Part shown: positions 1 through 7,284 of the stretch, one piece after another
Position numbering within the stretch: the stretch's first letter is position 1
Layout: each line of letters begins with the position of its first letter
Assembly: GCF_002845745.1 (NCBI RefSeq)
Contig: NZ_PIUM01000001.1
Coordinates: 186,001-250,000, forward strand
Reading direction: 5' to 3'
DNA: 64,000 bases
Source of the DNA: Telmatospirillum siberiense
GTDB taxonomy: Bacteria; Pseudomonadota; Alphaproteobacteria; Rhodospirillales; Magnetospirillaceae
Notes under the pieces: generated by a model
Seen by the model: the letters and a program-made list of their open reading frames with translations, nothing else
Told to the model about the DNA's origin: nothing
The model's database searches: none
Program-made: the position numbers and the translations under genes

Positions 1-590
1 TTCCCGTTTCCGTCGATACCCGCCATGCGGCGGTCATGGGGGCGGCGGTGGAAAGCGGGGCCGCCATCATCAACGACATCACGGCGCTTTCCGATGATCC
101 CCGGTCGCTTGCCGTGGCCGCCAAGAGCGGCGCGGCGGTGGTGCTGATGCATATGCAGGGTGAACCAGGCGTCATGCAGCGCGACCCGCATTACGGTTTC
201 GCCCCCCTCGATATTTACGATTACCTGGCCGGGCGCCTGGCCGCCTGCCGGGCGGCGGGTATTCCCTCCGATCGGCTGTGTATTGATCCCGGCATCGGCT
301 TCGGCAAGACGGTCGAACACAATCTGCAGATCCTGGCCCGGCTGGGCCTTTATCATGCGCTGGGCGTGCCATTGTTGCTGGGGGTGAGCCGCAAGAGCTT
401 CATCGGCAAATTGTCGCTGGGCGAGCCGGCCGGAGAGCGTCTTGCCGGTTCGTTGACCGCCGCCCTGCTCGGCCTGGGGCAGGGAACCCAGATCCTGAGG
501 GTGCATGACGTCGCCGAGACGGTACAGGCGGTGGCTGTCTGGCAGGGCATTAAAAGGGCCGGCGAGGAGATGCCCGCACCGGCCCAGTAA
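1..590 (+). CDS. folP: Dihydropteroate synthase, 3' part
   Basis: Cytosolic folate-pathway enzyme joining 6-hydroxymethyl-dihydropterin pyrophosphate to p-aminobenzoate. The gene enters from the left edge, so the start is missing; reading from base 3 gives an SVDT motif followed by INDITAL, both typical of the pterin-binding TIM barrel. Further on are DPGIGFGK and the phosphate-binding GVSRKSFIG near the C-terminus. Roughly 195 residues of an expected ~270-280 are present and the stop is TAA. In many proteobacteria folP is directly followed by glmM; here glmM lies about 8.7 kb further on, with a catabolic block between them. Confidence 0.95.
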   Translation, partial: PVSVDTRHAAVMGAAVESGAAIINDITALSDDPRSLAVAAKSGAAVVLMHMQGEPGVMQRDPHYGFAPLDIYDYLAGRLAACRAAGIPSDRLCIDPGIGFGKTVEHNLQILARLGLYHALGVPLLLGVSRKSFIGKLSLGEPAGERLAGSLTAALLGLGQGTQILRVHDVAETVQAVAVWQGIKRAGEEMPAPAQ

Positions 591-621
591 TACCCGGTCT
601 CAAGGATTTGAGATAGATCGA

Positions 622-924
622 TCAGGCCGGTTTCAGGACGTGAATGGCGCGGCTGGCCACCAAATCCGCAGTGCGTTCCCCATAGGCCGTCATATGCGGC
701 GATTTCGCATGTGCGGCCAGGGCTTCCGGGCTTTCCCATTTCTCGATGGCGACAAAGCTGTCCGGTCCGAAAGCCGCCGTGGTGATGCCGTCCGCGTCGA
801 TGGCGGGGCCATATTCGATGCATCCCGCTTCGGCCCGGACCGCCGGGATGTTGGCGTGGAATTTTTCCAGAAGTTCGGCGCGTCTGCCGGGTTTCGCGGT
901 AATCACCGCCAGTACATGAATCAT
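622..924 (-). CDS. Antibiotic biosynthesis monooxygenase (ABM) domain protein, YgiN-like
   Basis: A 100-residue single-domain protein of the dimeric alpha-beta barrel (ABM) superfamily, whose members include quinol monooxygenases and heme-degrading enzymes. The start MIHVLAVITAKPGR and the central GCIEYG...FVAIEKWES segment fit the family; length is typical. I chose the ATG at 924 because GAAGG lies about seven bases upstream; an in-frame ATG at 942 has no better site. It is convergent with folP and stands alone. The substrate cannot be read from sequence. Confidence 0.8.
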   Translation of the reverse strand: MIHVLAVITAKPGRRAELLEKFHANIPAVRAEAGCIEYGPAIDADGITTAAFGPDSFVAIEKWESPEALAAHAKSPHMTAYGERTADLVASRAIHVLKPA

Positions 925-1078
925 TTTTTTACCTTCGGTCATCCGTCACGCAAGGGATCCAGCGCAGTTTGCGCTTCGCGCGAACCGCGGTGAGCGCGGC
1001 GCGTTCCATGGACAGTACGGTTGGCGGCCGGCGAAGAAAAGAGGGCCTTTGCGGGAAGGCCCCCTTCGCGAGGTGTTA

Positions 1079-2407
1079 TTACTTCATGTCGTCGAGCGAC
1101 AGCCGGTGGACGTCGCCCAGGATGAAGATGTAGGAGAGCGCGCCCAGAATGGCCAAGGCGGCGACATAAACCAGGGCGTAAACGAATGAGCCGGTGGCGG
1201 CGATGATGAAGCCGATGACCAGTGGTGTGAAGATTCCCGCCAGATTGGCGCAGAAATTGAACAAGCCGCCGGTCAGTCCCATCAGTTCCTTGGGCGCCAT
1301 GTCGGAAATCAGGGCCCAGCCAAGGCCGACCATGCCCTGACCGAAGAAGGCCAGCGACATGAAGGCGATGACCTGCATGTCGTCATCGACGAAATTGGCG
1401 CCGACAATGGTCGATGCCAGCAGCAATCCGCAGAGGATCGGCGTCTTACGGGCAATGTTCAGCGAGCCCGTCCTCTTCAAAAGCAGGTCCGACACCCACC
1501 CGCCGGCCATGACGCCCACCGCGGCCGCCAGGAACGGCATGATGGAGAAAAAGCCCATCTTGACCCACCCCATATGGCGTTCCGTCGCCAGATAGGTGGG
1601 AAACCAGGTGAGGAAGAAGACCAGCGTCGAATTGCCGGCGAACTGGCCGATCGAGGCCCCCCAGATCTGGCGGAAGGAAAGTAGTTTTCTGACATTGGAC
1701 CAGCGGAAGGGAACCTTGACGGCGGTTTGCGGGGTCAGGCCGCCCCCTTCGGCGATATAGTCCAGTTCGGCTTGGTTGACCGACTTCGAATCCTGGGGTT
1801 CCCGGTAGCAGAACCACCAAAGGAGGCCGAAGGCGATGCCGACCACGCCGACGACGAGGAACAGGGCGTGCCAACTGAAGGTCGCCATCAGCCAGAACAG
1901 CAAGGGCCCGAAAACGGCCAGGCCCAGATATTCGCCGACGGTATAGACGCCGGTCGCCGTTGCCCGTTCCTGCTTGGGAAACCAGGTCGCGACGATGCGG
2001 CTGTTGGTCGGGAAACAGGGCGCTTCCGATACTCCCAACCCGAAGCGATAGAAGAGAAGGGAATAGAAGCCAGTGGCGAAGCCCTGCATCAAGGTGAAGA
2101 ACGACCACAGCGTCAGGGAGAGGAAATAGGTTACCTTGGAGCCGTAACGGTCGAGGAATACCCCTCCCGGCAACTGCATTGCGGCATAGGTCCAGCCGAA
2201 GGCCGAGAAGACCACGCCCATTACCGCCGCGTTGATGCCCAACTCCTTGGTCAGGGAGGGGGCGGCGATGCCGAGCACGGTGCGGTCCAGATAGTTGATC
2301 ATCGTGCCGATGGCAAGAAGCGAAAGGATTCCAAAACGGACATAGGTCCGTTTGGCTGAAGTGGCCGCCGACGCAGGAGGTGCGGCTGCATCAGATGTCG
2401 TTTGCAT
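1079..2407 (-). CDS. MFS transporter, anion:cation symporter (ACS) type
   Basis: A 442-residue inner-membrane transporter with about 12 hydrophobic segments. The N-terminal IDYLDRT-like segment (NYLDRTVLGIAAPSL), the motif-A region GVFLDRYGSK and the EAPCFPTNSRIVATWFP stretch are typical of the ACS family, which imports organic anions such as glucarate, galactonate, phthalate or other carboxylates with protons. The start has a strong GGAAGGA site. It is divergent from the IclR regulator across a 550-base AT-richer gap, suggesting local control and uptake of the substrate of the neighbouring catabolic genes. The actual substrate is not deducible. Confidence 0.9.
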   Translation of the reverse strand: MQTTSDAAAPPASAATSAKRTYVRFGILSLLAIGTMINYLDRTVLGIAAPSLTKELGINAAVMGVVFSAFGWTYAAMQLPGGVFLDRYGSKVTYFLSLTLWSFFTLMQGFATGFYSLLFYRFGLGVSEAPCFPTNSRIVATWFPKQERATATGVYTVGEYLGLAVFGPLLFWLMATFSWHALFLVVGVVGIAFGLLWWFCYREPQDSKSVNQAELDYIAEGGGLTPQTAVKVPFRWSNVRKLLSFRQIWGASIGQFAGNSTLVFFLTWFPTYLATERHMGWVKMGFFSIMPFLAAAVGVMAGGWVSDLLLKRTGSLNIARKTPILCGLLLASTIVGANFVDDDMQVIAFMSLAFFGQGMVGLGWALISDMAPKELMGLTGGLFNFCANLAGIFTPLVIGFIIAATGSFVYALVYVAALAILGALSYIFILGDVHRLSLDDMK

Positions 2408-2958
2408 TGAAAGTTCCTTCCCTATCGCATTGATTTGATGTTTTTCGGATCGCTTCTGCGATCCGTTTTGCGGCCTGCCCGGTCATCGCCGCCGTGCTTG
2501 CGATGAGAGGTAAAGGCGGTACTCGCACTTTTTTTATGGGGATGCGGGGGAATCATACCGACCTGTCAAGTCTTGATGATCTCCCCCCCTCGGATGCGCA
2601 TCCCCCGATGCGTTTCGTCATCTTGATGTCCGCAAGATTGGACTATTCAGTCAATTTATGTCAATGCGATATTGATGCGCGACATATCCTTGCGGCGATG
2701 GTTCTTGGAAGGAAATCCTATTTTCCGGCAGTTATGTCGGGTTGAACGGTGTTTTTCCTCGCTCATCCGTTGGCTATCAGCGAGAAAGGCCGATTTTTTT
2801 GGATGAAAGTTTTGTAATGAAATTTTATTCCACTAATGAACATATGGGGGTGGAGGAATGCCAAAAACCCCAAGCCATGGAAGCCGGGCCTTGTCGCTGG
2901 CCCCGCTGTGGCCCATTATTTGTGCTGAATTTTTTGTGCCGAGCTGGAGAGAGAAAAG
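2408..2958. other. Divergent intergenic region between MFS transporter and IclR regulator
   Basis: No convincing gene is visible; short open frames here lack recognisable sequence and ribosome sites. The stretch from about 2640 to 2850 is clearly AT-richer than its surroundings and should hold the promoters of the two divergent genes and a regulator-binding site, but I could not single out a reliable operator. Confidence 0.5.
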
Positions 2959-3816
2959 GTGACGACTGGAAATCTTGATCGTGGGCTGGCCATTCTCGAA
3001 CTGCTCGCGGCGAATGCTCAAGGCTTGCCGATGCATGAGGTCGCGGACAAATTGAATATTCCGCGAAGCGCCACCCACAGGCTTTTGGTCGAGCTTATTC
3101 GGCACGGATATGTGCGCCAGCAAAAGGAATACGGCGAATATACCCTGACCTTGAAGCTGTGCTCTTTGGGGCTGTCGCAATTGTCCGGGCTGGGCGTGGT
3201 CGATATTTCGCAACCGGTGCTCGATGAGCTTGCCAAAATTTCCGGGGAAGTGGCGCGGTTGAGCGTGATCGACGGAGAACAGCTTGTTTGGGTCGCCAAG
3301 GCGCAAGGGTCTTCCGCCGGATTGCGGTTCGATCCCGATATGGGGGGCGTGGTCGAGTTGATTTCCACGGCGTCGGGCCATGCCTGGTTGTCATGCCTGA
3401 GCGAGGAGGCGGCTTTGGAACTGGTCGCCAAGCAGGGCGGATTCGTCCAGCATGGTGATTGTGGGCCGAACGTGCCCCGGACGGTGCAGGAGTTGCTGAA
3501 GATGCTCCATGAGGCTCGCGTCCGTGGGTTCTCGGTGGTGAGCGAGGCGGTTCATCTGGGCATCGCGGCAGTGGCGGCGCCGATCCGGCATCCGCATTCG
3601 GAGCAGGTCATCGGCGTGATTTCGGTCGCAGGCCCGCATCTGCGTCTGACCGACGAGCGTTTGGAGGCATTGGGGCCCGCCGTCGTCGCGGCAACCAATG
3701 AACTCGCCGCCGCATGCGCGGGCTCGCCGTTTCTCAAACGGGCCATCGCGGCGGTCAGCCGCAGCCAGGATGCCGCCGCCGCGCCGGCCAGGGCGAAACG
3801 CCGCTCCAAGGTATAA
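2959..3816 (+). CDS. IclR-family transcriptional regulator
   Basis: A 285-residue DNA-binding regulator. The N-terminal winged helix-turn-helix covers about residues 5-65 (LDRGLAILELLAANAQGLP, NIPRSATHRLLVELI) and the C-terminal IclR effector domain follows, with the characteristic AVAAPIRHPHSEQVIGVISVAGP stretch near residues 196-220. The start is GTG, preceded by a purine-rich GGAGAGAGAAAAG. IclR proteins commonly control aromatic or organic-acid catabolism. Its position between a carboxylate-type transporter and the oxidoreductase/fusion genes makes it their likely local regulator (inference from context). Confidence 0.92.
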   Translation: MTTGNLDRGLAILELLAANAQGLPMHEVADKLNIPRSATHRLLVELIRHGYVRQQKEYGEYTLTLKLCSLGLSQLSGLGVVDISQPVLDELAKISGEVARLSVIDGEQLVWVAKAQGSSAGLRFDPDMGGVVELISTASGHAWLSCLSEEAALELVAKQGGFVQHGDCGPNVPRTVQELLKMLHEARVRGFSVVSEAVHLGIAAVAAPIRHPHSEQVIGVISVAGPHLRLTDERLEALGPAVVAATNELAAACAGSPFLKRAIAAVSRSQDAAAAPARAKRRSKV

Positions 3817-4198
3817 GCGGGGGCCATCGGCCATTAGAAAAATTGTGCCTGTTCCGCTAAAATTGCCGCCGCCCAAACATGAGGAGACCTTCCGCCGTCT
3901 CGCCCAGGGTGATGGTCGCTAATTCAATTTTTCATGTAAAACAGCATGTTATCGTGGACTGTCGGTGAAGATGGTCCGTCTGGGGGCCATGCTTGGTATG
4001 GCTCGATAACCAAATGGAATTGGCTGTGAACCAAGGTTTCATTGGAGTGTATCGATTTTAGTCAATAAAATTTTTATGGATAAGGGGCGCGGATACAGGT
4101 GGTGCAGAGCTGCCGTTAATAAATAGATCTGGCAACCAATATCGCTTTATAGCAAGACCTGGAAAGTATTCGGGCCTGTGAGAAGGGAGTTTTGACAT
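3817..4198. other. Intergenic region upstream of korA
   Basis: A 380-base stretch without a supported gene. The part from about 3910 to 4150 is AT-rich and probably contains the promoter of the following oxidoreductase operon. A strong AAGGGAG ribosome-binding site sits at its end, nine bases before the korA start. No clear terminator follows the IclR gene. Confidence 0.45.
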
Positions 4199-5911
4199 AT
4201 GTCCTATTCGATTTCGGTGGCTTTGACCGGTAGCGGTGGCGCCGGAGCGATGACCGCCGGGCAAATTCTGCTGGATTCGGCGGCGCAGGCCGGCTTCTAC
4301 GGTCTGATGACGCGGTCCATGGGGCCGCAGATCCGCGGTGGCGAAGCGGCTGCCCTCGTGCGAATCTCCTCGGTGCCGATTTCCTCTCTCGATGATCATT
4401 ATGATCTTCTGGTGCCTTTCGATTGGGGCAACATCAATCGTTTTTCGGCGGAACTCCCGCTTTCCTCCAGCAGCCTGATTCTGGCCGATCCCGAGCAGGG
4501 CGACGTGCCTCCGTCGATCGCCGGTTACGGCGCCCGTGTGGCGGCGCTGCCCTTGAAGGCGTTGGCCGGGGCCATTCCCGGCGGGAGGGCCAATATGGTG
4601 GGGCTGGGTGCCGTCGCCACGCTGATCGGGCTGCCCATCGCATCGGTGATTGCCGTTCTCACCAAGCAGTTGGCCCGGAAGGGTGAAGAGGTTCTGGCGG
4701 CCAGCACCGCCTGTCTGGAGGCCGGAGCCCAGGCGGCGGCCGGCCTGCCGTCGGTGACGAAGTTGCCGTCTCAGCCGCATGGCGAGGCGTTGCGCTGGAA
4801 TATCAGCGGGAACGAGGCGGCGGGCCTGGGTGCGCTCCGGGGCGGCATCAAGTTCGTCGCGGCCTATCCGATCACGCCGGCCACCGAGGTGCTGGAATGG
4901 CTGGCGCCGGCTTTGGAGAAGACCGGCGGGGCGCTGGTTCAGGCCGAGGACGAGCTGGCCTCGATCAACATGGTGATCGGCGGTTCCTTCGCCGGGCTGC
5001 CGAGCCTGACCGCCACGTCGGGTCCCGGCCTGTCGCTGATGACCGAATCCATCGGGCTGGCCGTGGCGTCCGAGACGCCGCTGGTGGTGATCGACGTGAT
5101 GCGTGGCGGCCCCTCGACCGGCATTCCGACCAAATCCGAGCAATCGGATCTCAATATCGCGGTCTATGGTCTGCATGGTGACGCCCCCCATGTGGTGGTG
5201 GCCCCCAATTCGGCGACCGACTGCCTGTTCGCCACGCAGTGGAGCGTCCATCTGGCCGAGGCCCTGCAGACGCCGGCCATCGTTCTGTCGGACCAGGCCA
5301 TGGGACAGTCGCGGGTGGTGATCGACAAGCCGGCCGAAAACGGCTTCGTGGCGCAGCGTCTGGTGCCGGAGGCCGACGCCCCCGGTTATCAGCGTTACGC
5401 CCTGACCAACAGCGGCGTGTCGCCGATGGCCATTCCCGGTATGGCCGGCAACAATTACGTGGCCGACGGGCTTGAGCACAACGAACGGGGCACGCCGTCC
5501 TCGCAGGCCAGCGACCATCTGGCCCAGTTGGACAAGCGGGCCGGCAAGCTGGACGCCTTCGACTACGGCGAGCATTGGGCCGATATCGAAGGTGATGGCG
5601 AGATCGCCGTCATCACCTGGGGCTCGGTGACCGGGCCCGTGCGCGAGGCCATCGGACGCGCCCGCGCCAAGGGCATCAAGGCGAAGATGATTTCCCTGCG
5701 CCTGATTCTGCCCACCCGTCCTGCCCAGATGCAGGAGGCCTTGAAGGGGGTGAAGAAAGTGCTGGTGGTGGAACAAAGCCATTCTCAGCAATTTCATAAG
5801 TTCCTGCGCGGCCATTACGATCTGCCGGGCGACGTCCTGGTGGTCAGCCGGCCGGGGCCGCTGCCCATCCGGCCCGCTGAAATCGAAACGCGTCTTGCTG
5901 CTTGGAAGTGA
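4199..5911 (+). CDS. korA: 2-oxoacid:ferredoxin oxidoreductase, fused gamma-alpha subunit
   Basis: A 570-residue subunit of a 2-oxoacid:acceptor oxidoreductase, which oxidatively decarboxylates a 2-oxoacid to its acyl-CoA and reduces ferredoxin. The N-terminal ~180 residues are the gamma domain (GSGGAGAMTAGQ, RSMGPQIRGGE). The remainder is the alpha domain with YPITPATE, the AEDE glutamate region and TSGPGLSLMTE. A gamma-alpha fusion paired with a small beta subunit is the KorAB arrangement (2-oxoglutarate is the best-known substrate); indolepyruvate or other 2-oxoacids cannot be excluded. The beta gene starts five bases after its stop. Confidence 0.92.
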   Translation: MSYSISVALTGSGGAGAMTAGQILLDSAAQAGFYGLMTRSMGPQIRGGEAAALVRISSVPISSLDDHYDLLVPFDWGNINRFSAELPLSSSSLILADPEQGDVPPSIAGYGARVAALPLKALAGAIPGGRANMVGLGAVATLIGLPIASVIAVLTKQLARKGEEVLAASTACLEAGAQAAAGLPSVTKLPSQPHGEALRWNISGNEAAGLGALRGGIKFVAAYPITPATEVLEWLAPALEKTGGALVQAEDELASINMVIGGSFAGLPSLTATSGPGLSLMTESIGLAVASETPLVVIDVMRGGPSTGIPTKSEQSDLNIAVYGLHGDAPHVVVAPNSATDCLFATQWSVHLAEALQTPAIVLSDQAMGQSRVVIDKPAENGFVAQRLVPEADAPGYQRYALTNSGVSPMAIPGMAGNNYVADGLEHNERGTPSSQASDHLAQLDKRAGKLDAFDYGEHWADIEGDGEIAVITWGSVTGPVREAIGRARAKGIKAKMISLRLILPTRPAQMQEALKGVKKVLVVEQSHSQQFHKFLRGHYDLPGDVLVVSRPGPLPIRPAEIETRLAAWK

Positions 5912-5916
5912 CCGCC

Positions 5917-6744
5917 ATGACCATACAAAGCCCTTTGACCGTTCAAGACTTCAAATCCGACGTCAAGCCGATCTGGTGCCCCGGTTGTGGTGACCATGCG
6001 GTGCTTCTGGCCGTTACCAAGGCCCTGGTCGAGTTGAACACGCCGCGCGAGCAGATCGCCTTCATTTCCGGCATCGGCTGTTCGTCGCGCATTCCCGCCT
6101 ACACCAACGTCTATGGCTTTCACGGCGTGCACGGCCGTGCCCTGGCCATCGCCGCCGGGGTCAAGCTGGCCCGTCCCGATCTGACCGTGCTGGTCGCCGG
6201 TGGCGACGGCGACGGCCTGTCCATCGGCGGCAACCACTTCATGCATGCCTGCCGGCGCAACGTCGACATGACCTATGTGATCATGGACAACGAGGTCTAT
6301 GGCATGACCAAGGGGCAGGCGTCGCCGACCACGGCCCCGGATTGGTGCAACAGCAAGCTGACGCCTCACGGCACCGGCGTCTCGCCGGTTGAACCGGTGC
6401 GGCTGGCCCTGGCGGCGGGCGCCAACTTCATCGCCCGCGGTTTCGCCGGCAATCCCAACGATGTGGCCCGCCTGATCGTCGAAGGGGTGCATCACCCCGG
6501 CTTCTCCTTCATCCAGGTCTTGAGCCCCTGCGTCACCTACCGGCCGGAACAGCGGGAGTGGAAGCAGTCCGTTCATGCCGGTCAGGACCAGCCGCCGCAA
6601 CTGGTGGCCGAGGCGATGCATCGTCTGGCCTCGGACGACGGCTTCACCACCGGCGTGCTGTTCGCCGGCAACCGTCCGGCCTTCATGCCGGAGCGTAAAG
6701 TCACGGCAAGCTTCGCCGATATCGAGAAAAAATTCGCATCCTGA
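5917..6744 (+). CDS. korB: 2-oxoacid:ferredoxin oxidoreductase, beta (TPP-binding) subunit
   Basis: A 275-residue partner of the preceding subunit. It binds thiamine pyrophosphate (GDGDGLSIGGNHF, then NEVYGMTKGQ) and has cysteines at about C21, C24, C55 and C205 in the positions expected for the single [4Fe-4S] cluster of KorB-type beta subunits. The ATG at 5917 was chosen over an upstream in-frame TTG because GGAAG precedes it. No separate ferredoxin-like delta subunit is encoded nearby. A perfect 12-bp stem-loop follows 31 bases after the stop. Confidence 0.93.
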   Translation: MTIQSPLTVQDFKSDVKPIWCPGCGDHAVLLAVTKALVELNTPREQIAFISGIGCSSRIPAYTNVYGFHGVHGRALAIAAGVKLARPDLTVLVAGGDGDGLSIGGNHFMHACRRNVDMTYVIMDNEVYGMTKGQASPTTAPDWCNSKLTPHGTGVSPVEPVRLALAAGANFIARGFAGNPNDVARLIVEGVHHPGFSFIQVLSPCVTYRPEQREWKQSVHAGQDQPPQLVAEAMHRLASDDGFTTGVLFAGNRPAFMPERKVTASFADIEKKFAS

Positions 6745-6775
6745 TCTCGGAAGGGTGCGGCCATCGGGCTCATTC

Positions 6776-6811
6776 AGGACCTGTTGATAAATGATCGAAT
6801 CAACAGGTCCT
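6776..6811 (+). terminator. Hairpin after korB; member of a repeated hairpin family
   Basis: Perfect 12-bp arms (aggacctgttga and its complement) enclose a 12-base loop, then ggggggacattttctt. The position just after korB fits a terminator. A near copy with almost the same loop lies at 50558-50591, so this is also a dispersed element. Confidence 0.65.
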
Positions 6812-6865
6812 GGGGGGACATTTTCTTCGTCCTCTTGATGATTCCGGTGCGCTCCGGCTTTTGAT

Positions 6866-7010
6866 GAACCACCAAGGCACCAAGGTGGCGGAGTATGCCA
6901 CTGGCCTTTTCCCGCCCCGTCATCGGCTGTCGGGCGAATGCCTGCGGCGCAGATTGGCCGCCGCCGGATGATCCGAAAGACGCCTTGGTGCCTTGGTGCC
7001 TTGGTGGTTC
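6866..7010. repeat. Inverted CCTTGGTG heptamer/octamer repeat, MITE- or REP-like
   Basis: A 20-base sequence at 6866-6885 (gaaccaccaaggcaccaagg) recurs as its exact reverse complement at 6991-7010, and the right arm has one further ccttggtg unit. The two arms bracket about 105 bases without coding features. Repeats built from this motif are scattered in many environmental bacterial genomes (general knowledge). The surrounding 6812-7284 stretch otherwise holds no supported gene. Confidence 0.75.
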
Positions 7011-7284
7011 AAAATATCCAGGGTTTCCTTTCAAGCCATTGGGGAACCAGAGGTAACGGGAGAAGCCTTGAGGCCCCCCTGTGAATCCGATCCTTGGAGG
7101 GATCGACCCCGTTTGGCGGCTCCGGGCGAGCTCATTCGTTCGGAAACCGCGGAAATTTGGGGATTTCGGGCCGACAAGATGATGTATGCTGGCTGCCGTC
7201 GGATCCTCGGCGAGGCCGCCCGCGTCACCAATCCGGGCTTTGTCGCCGATCGTCTGCGCCGATCTATGGAAAGGGAGTAGCGCA

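Noticed and set aside
2494-2978. Short frames in the MFS-IclR gap
   Set aside because: No ribosome sites, no family resemblance, and base composition unlike neighbouring genes.
4058-5815. Long minus-strand open frame of 585 codons
   Set aside because: It lies opposite korA, is rich in His, Gly and Arg in the manner of an antisense GC-rich frame, and has no recognisable family.
6866-7010. CRISPR-like reading of the CCTTGGTG repeats
   Set aside because: Units are tandem or inverted without unique spacers, and no cas gene is near.
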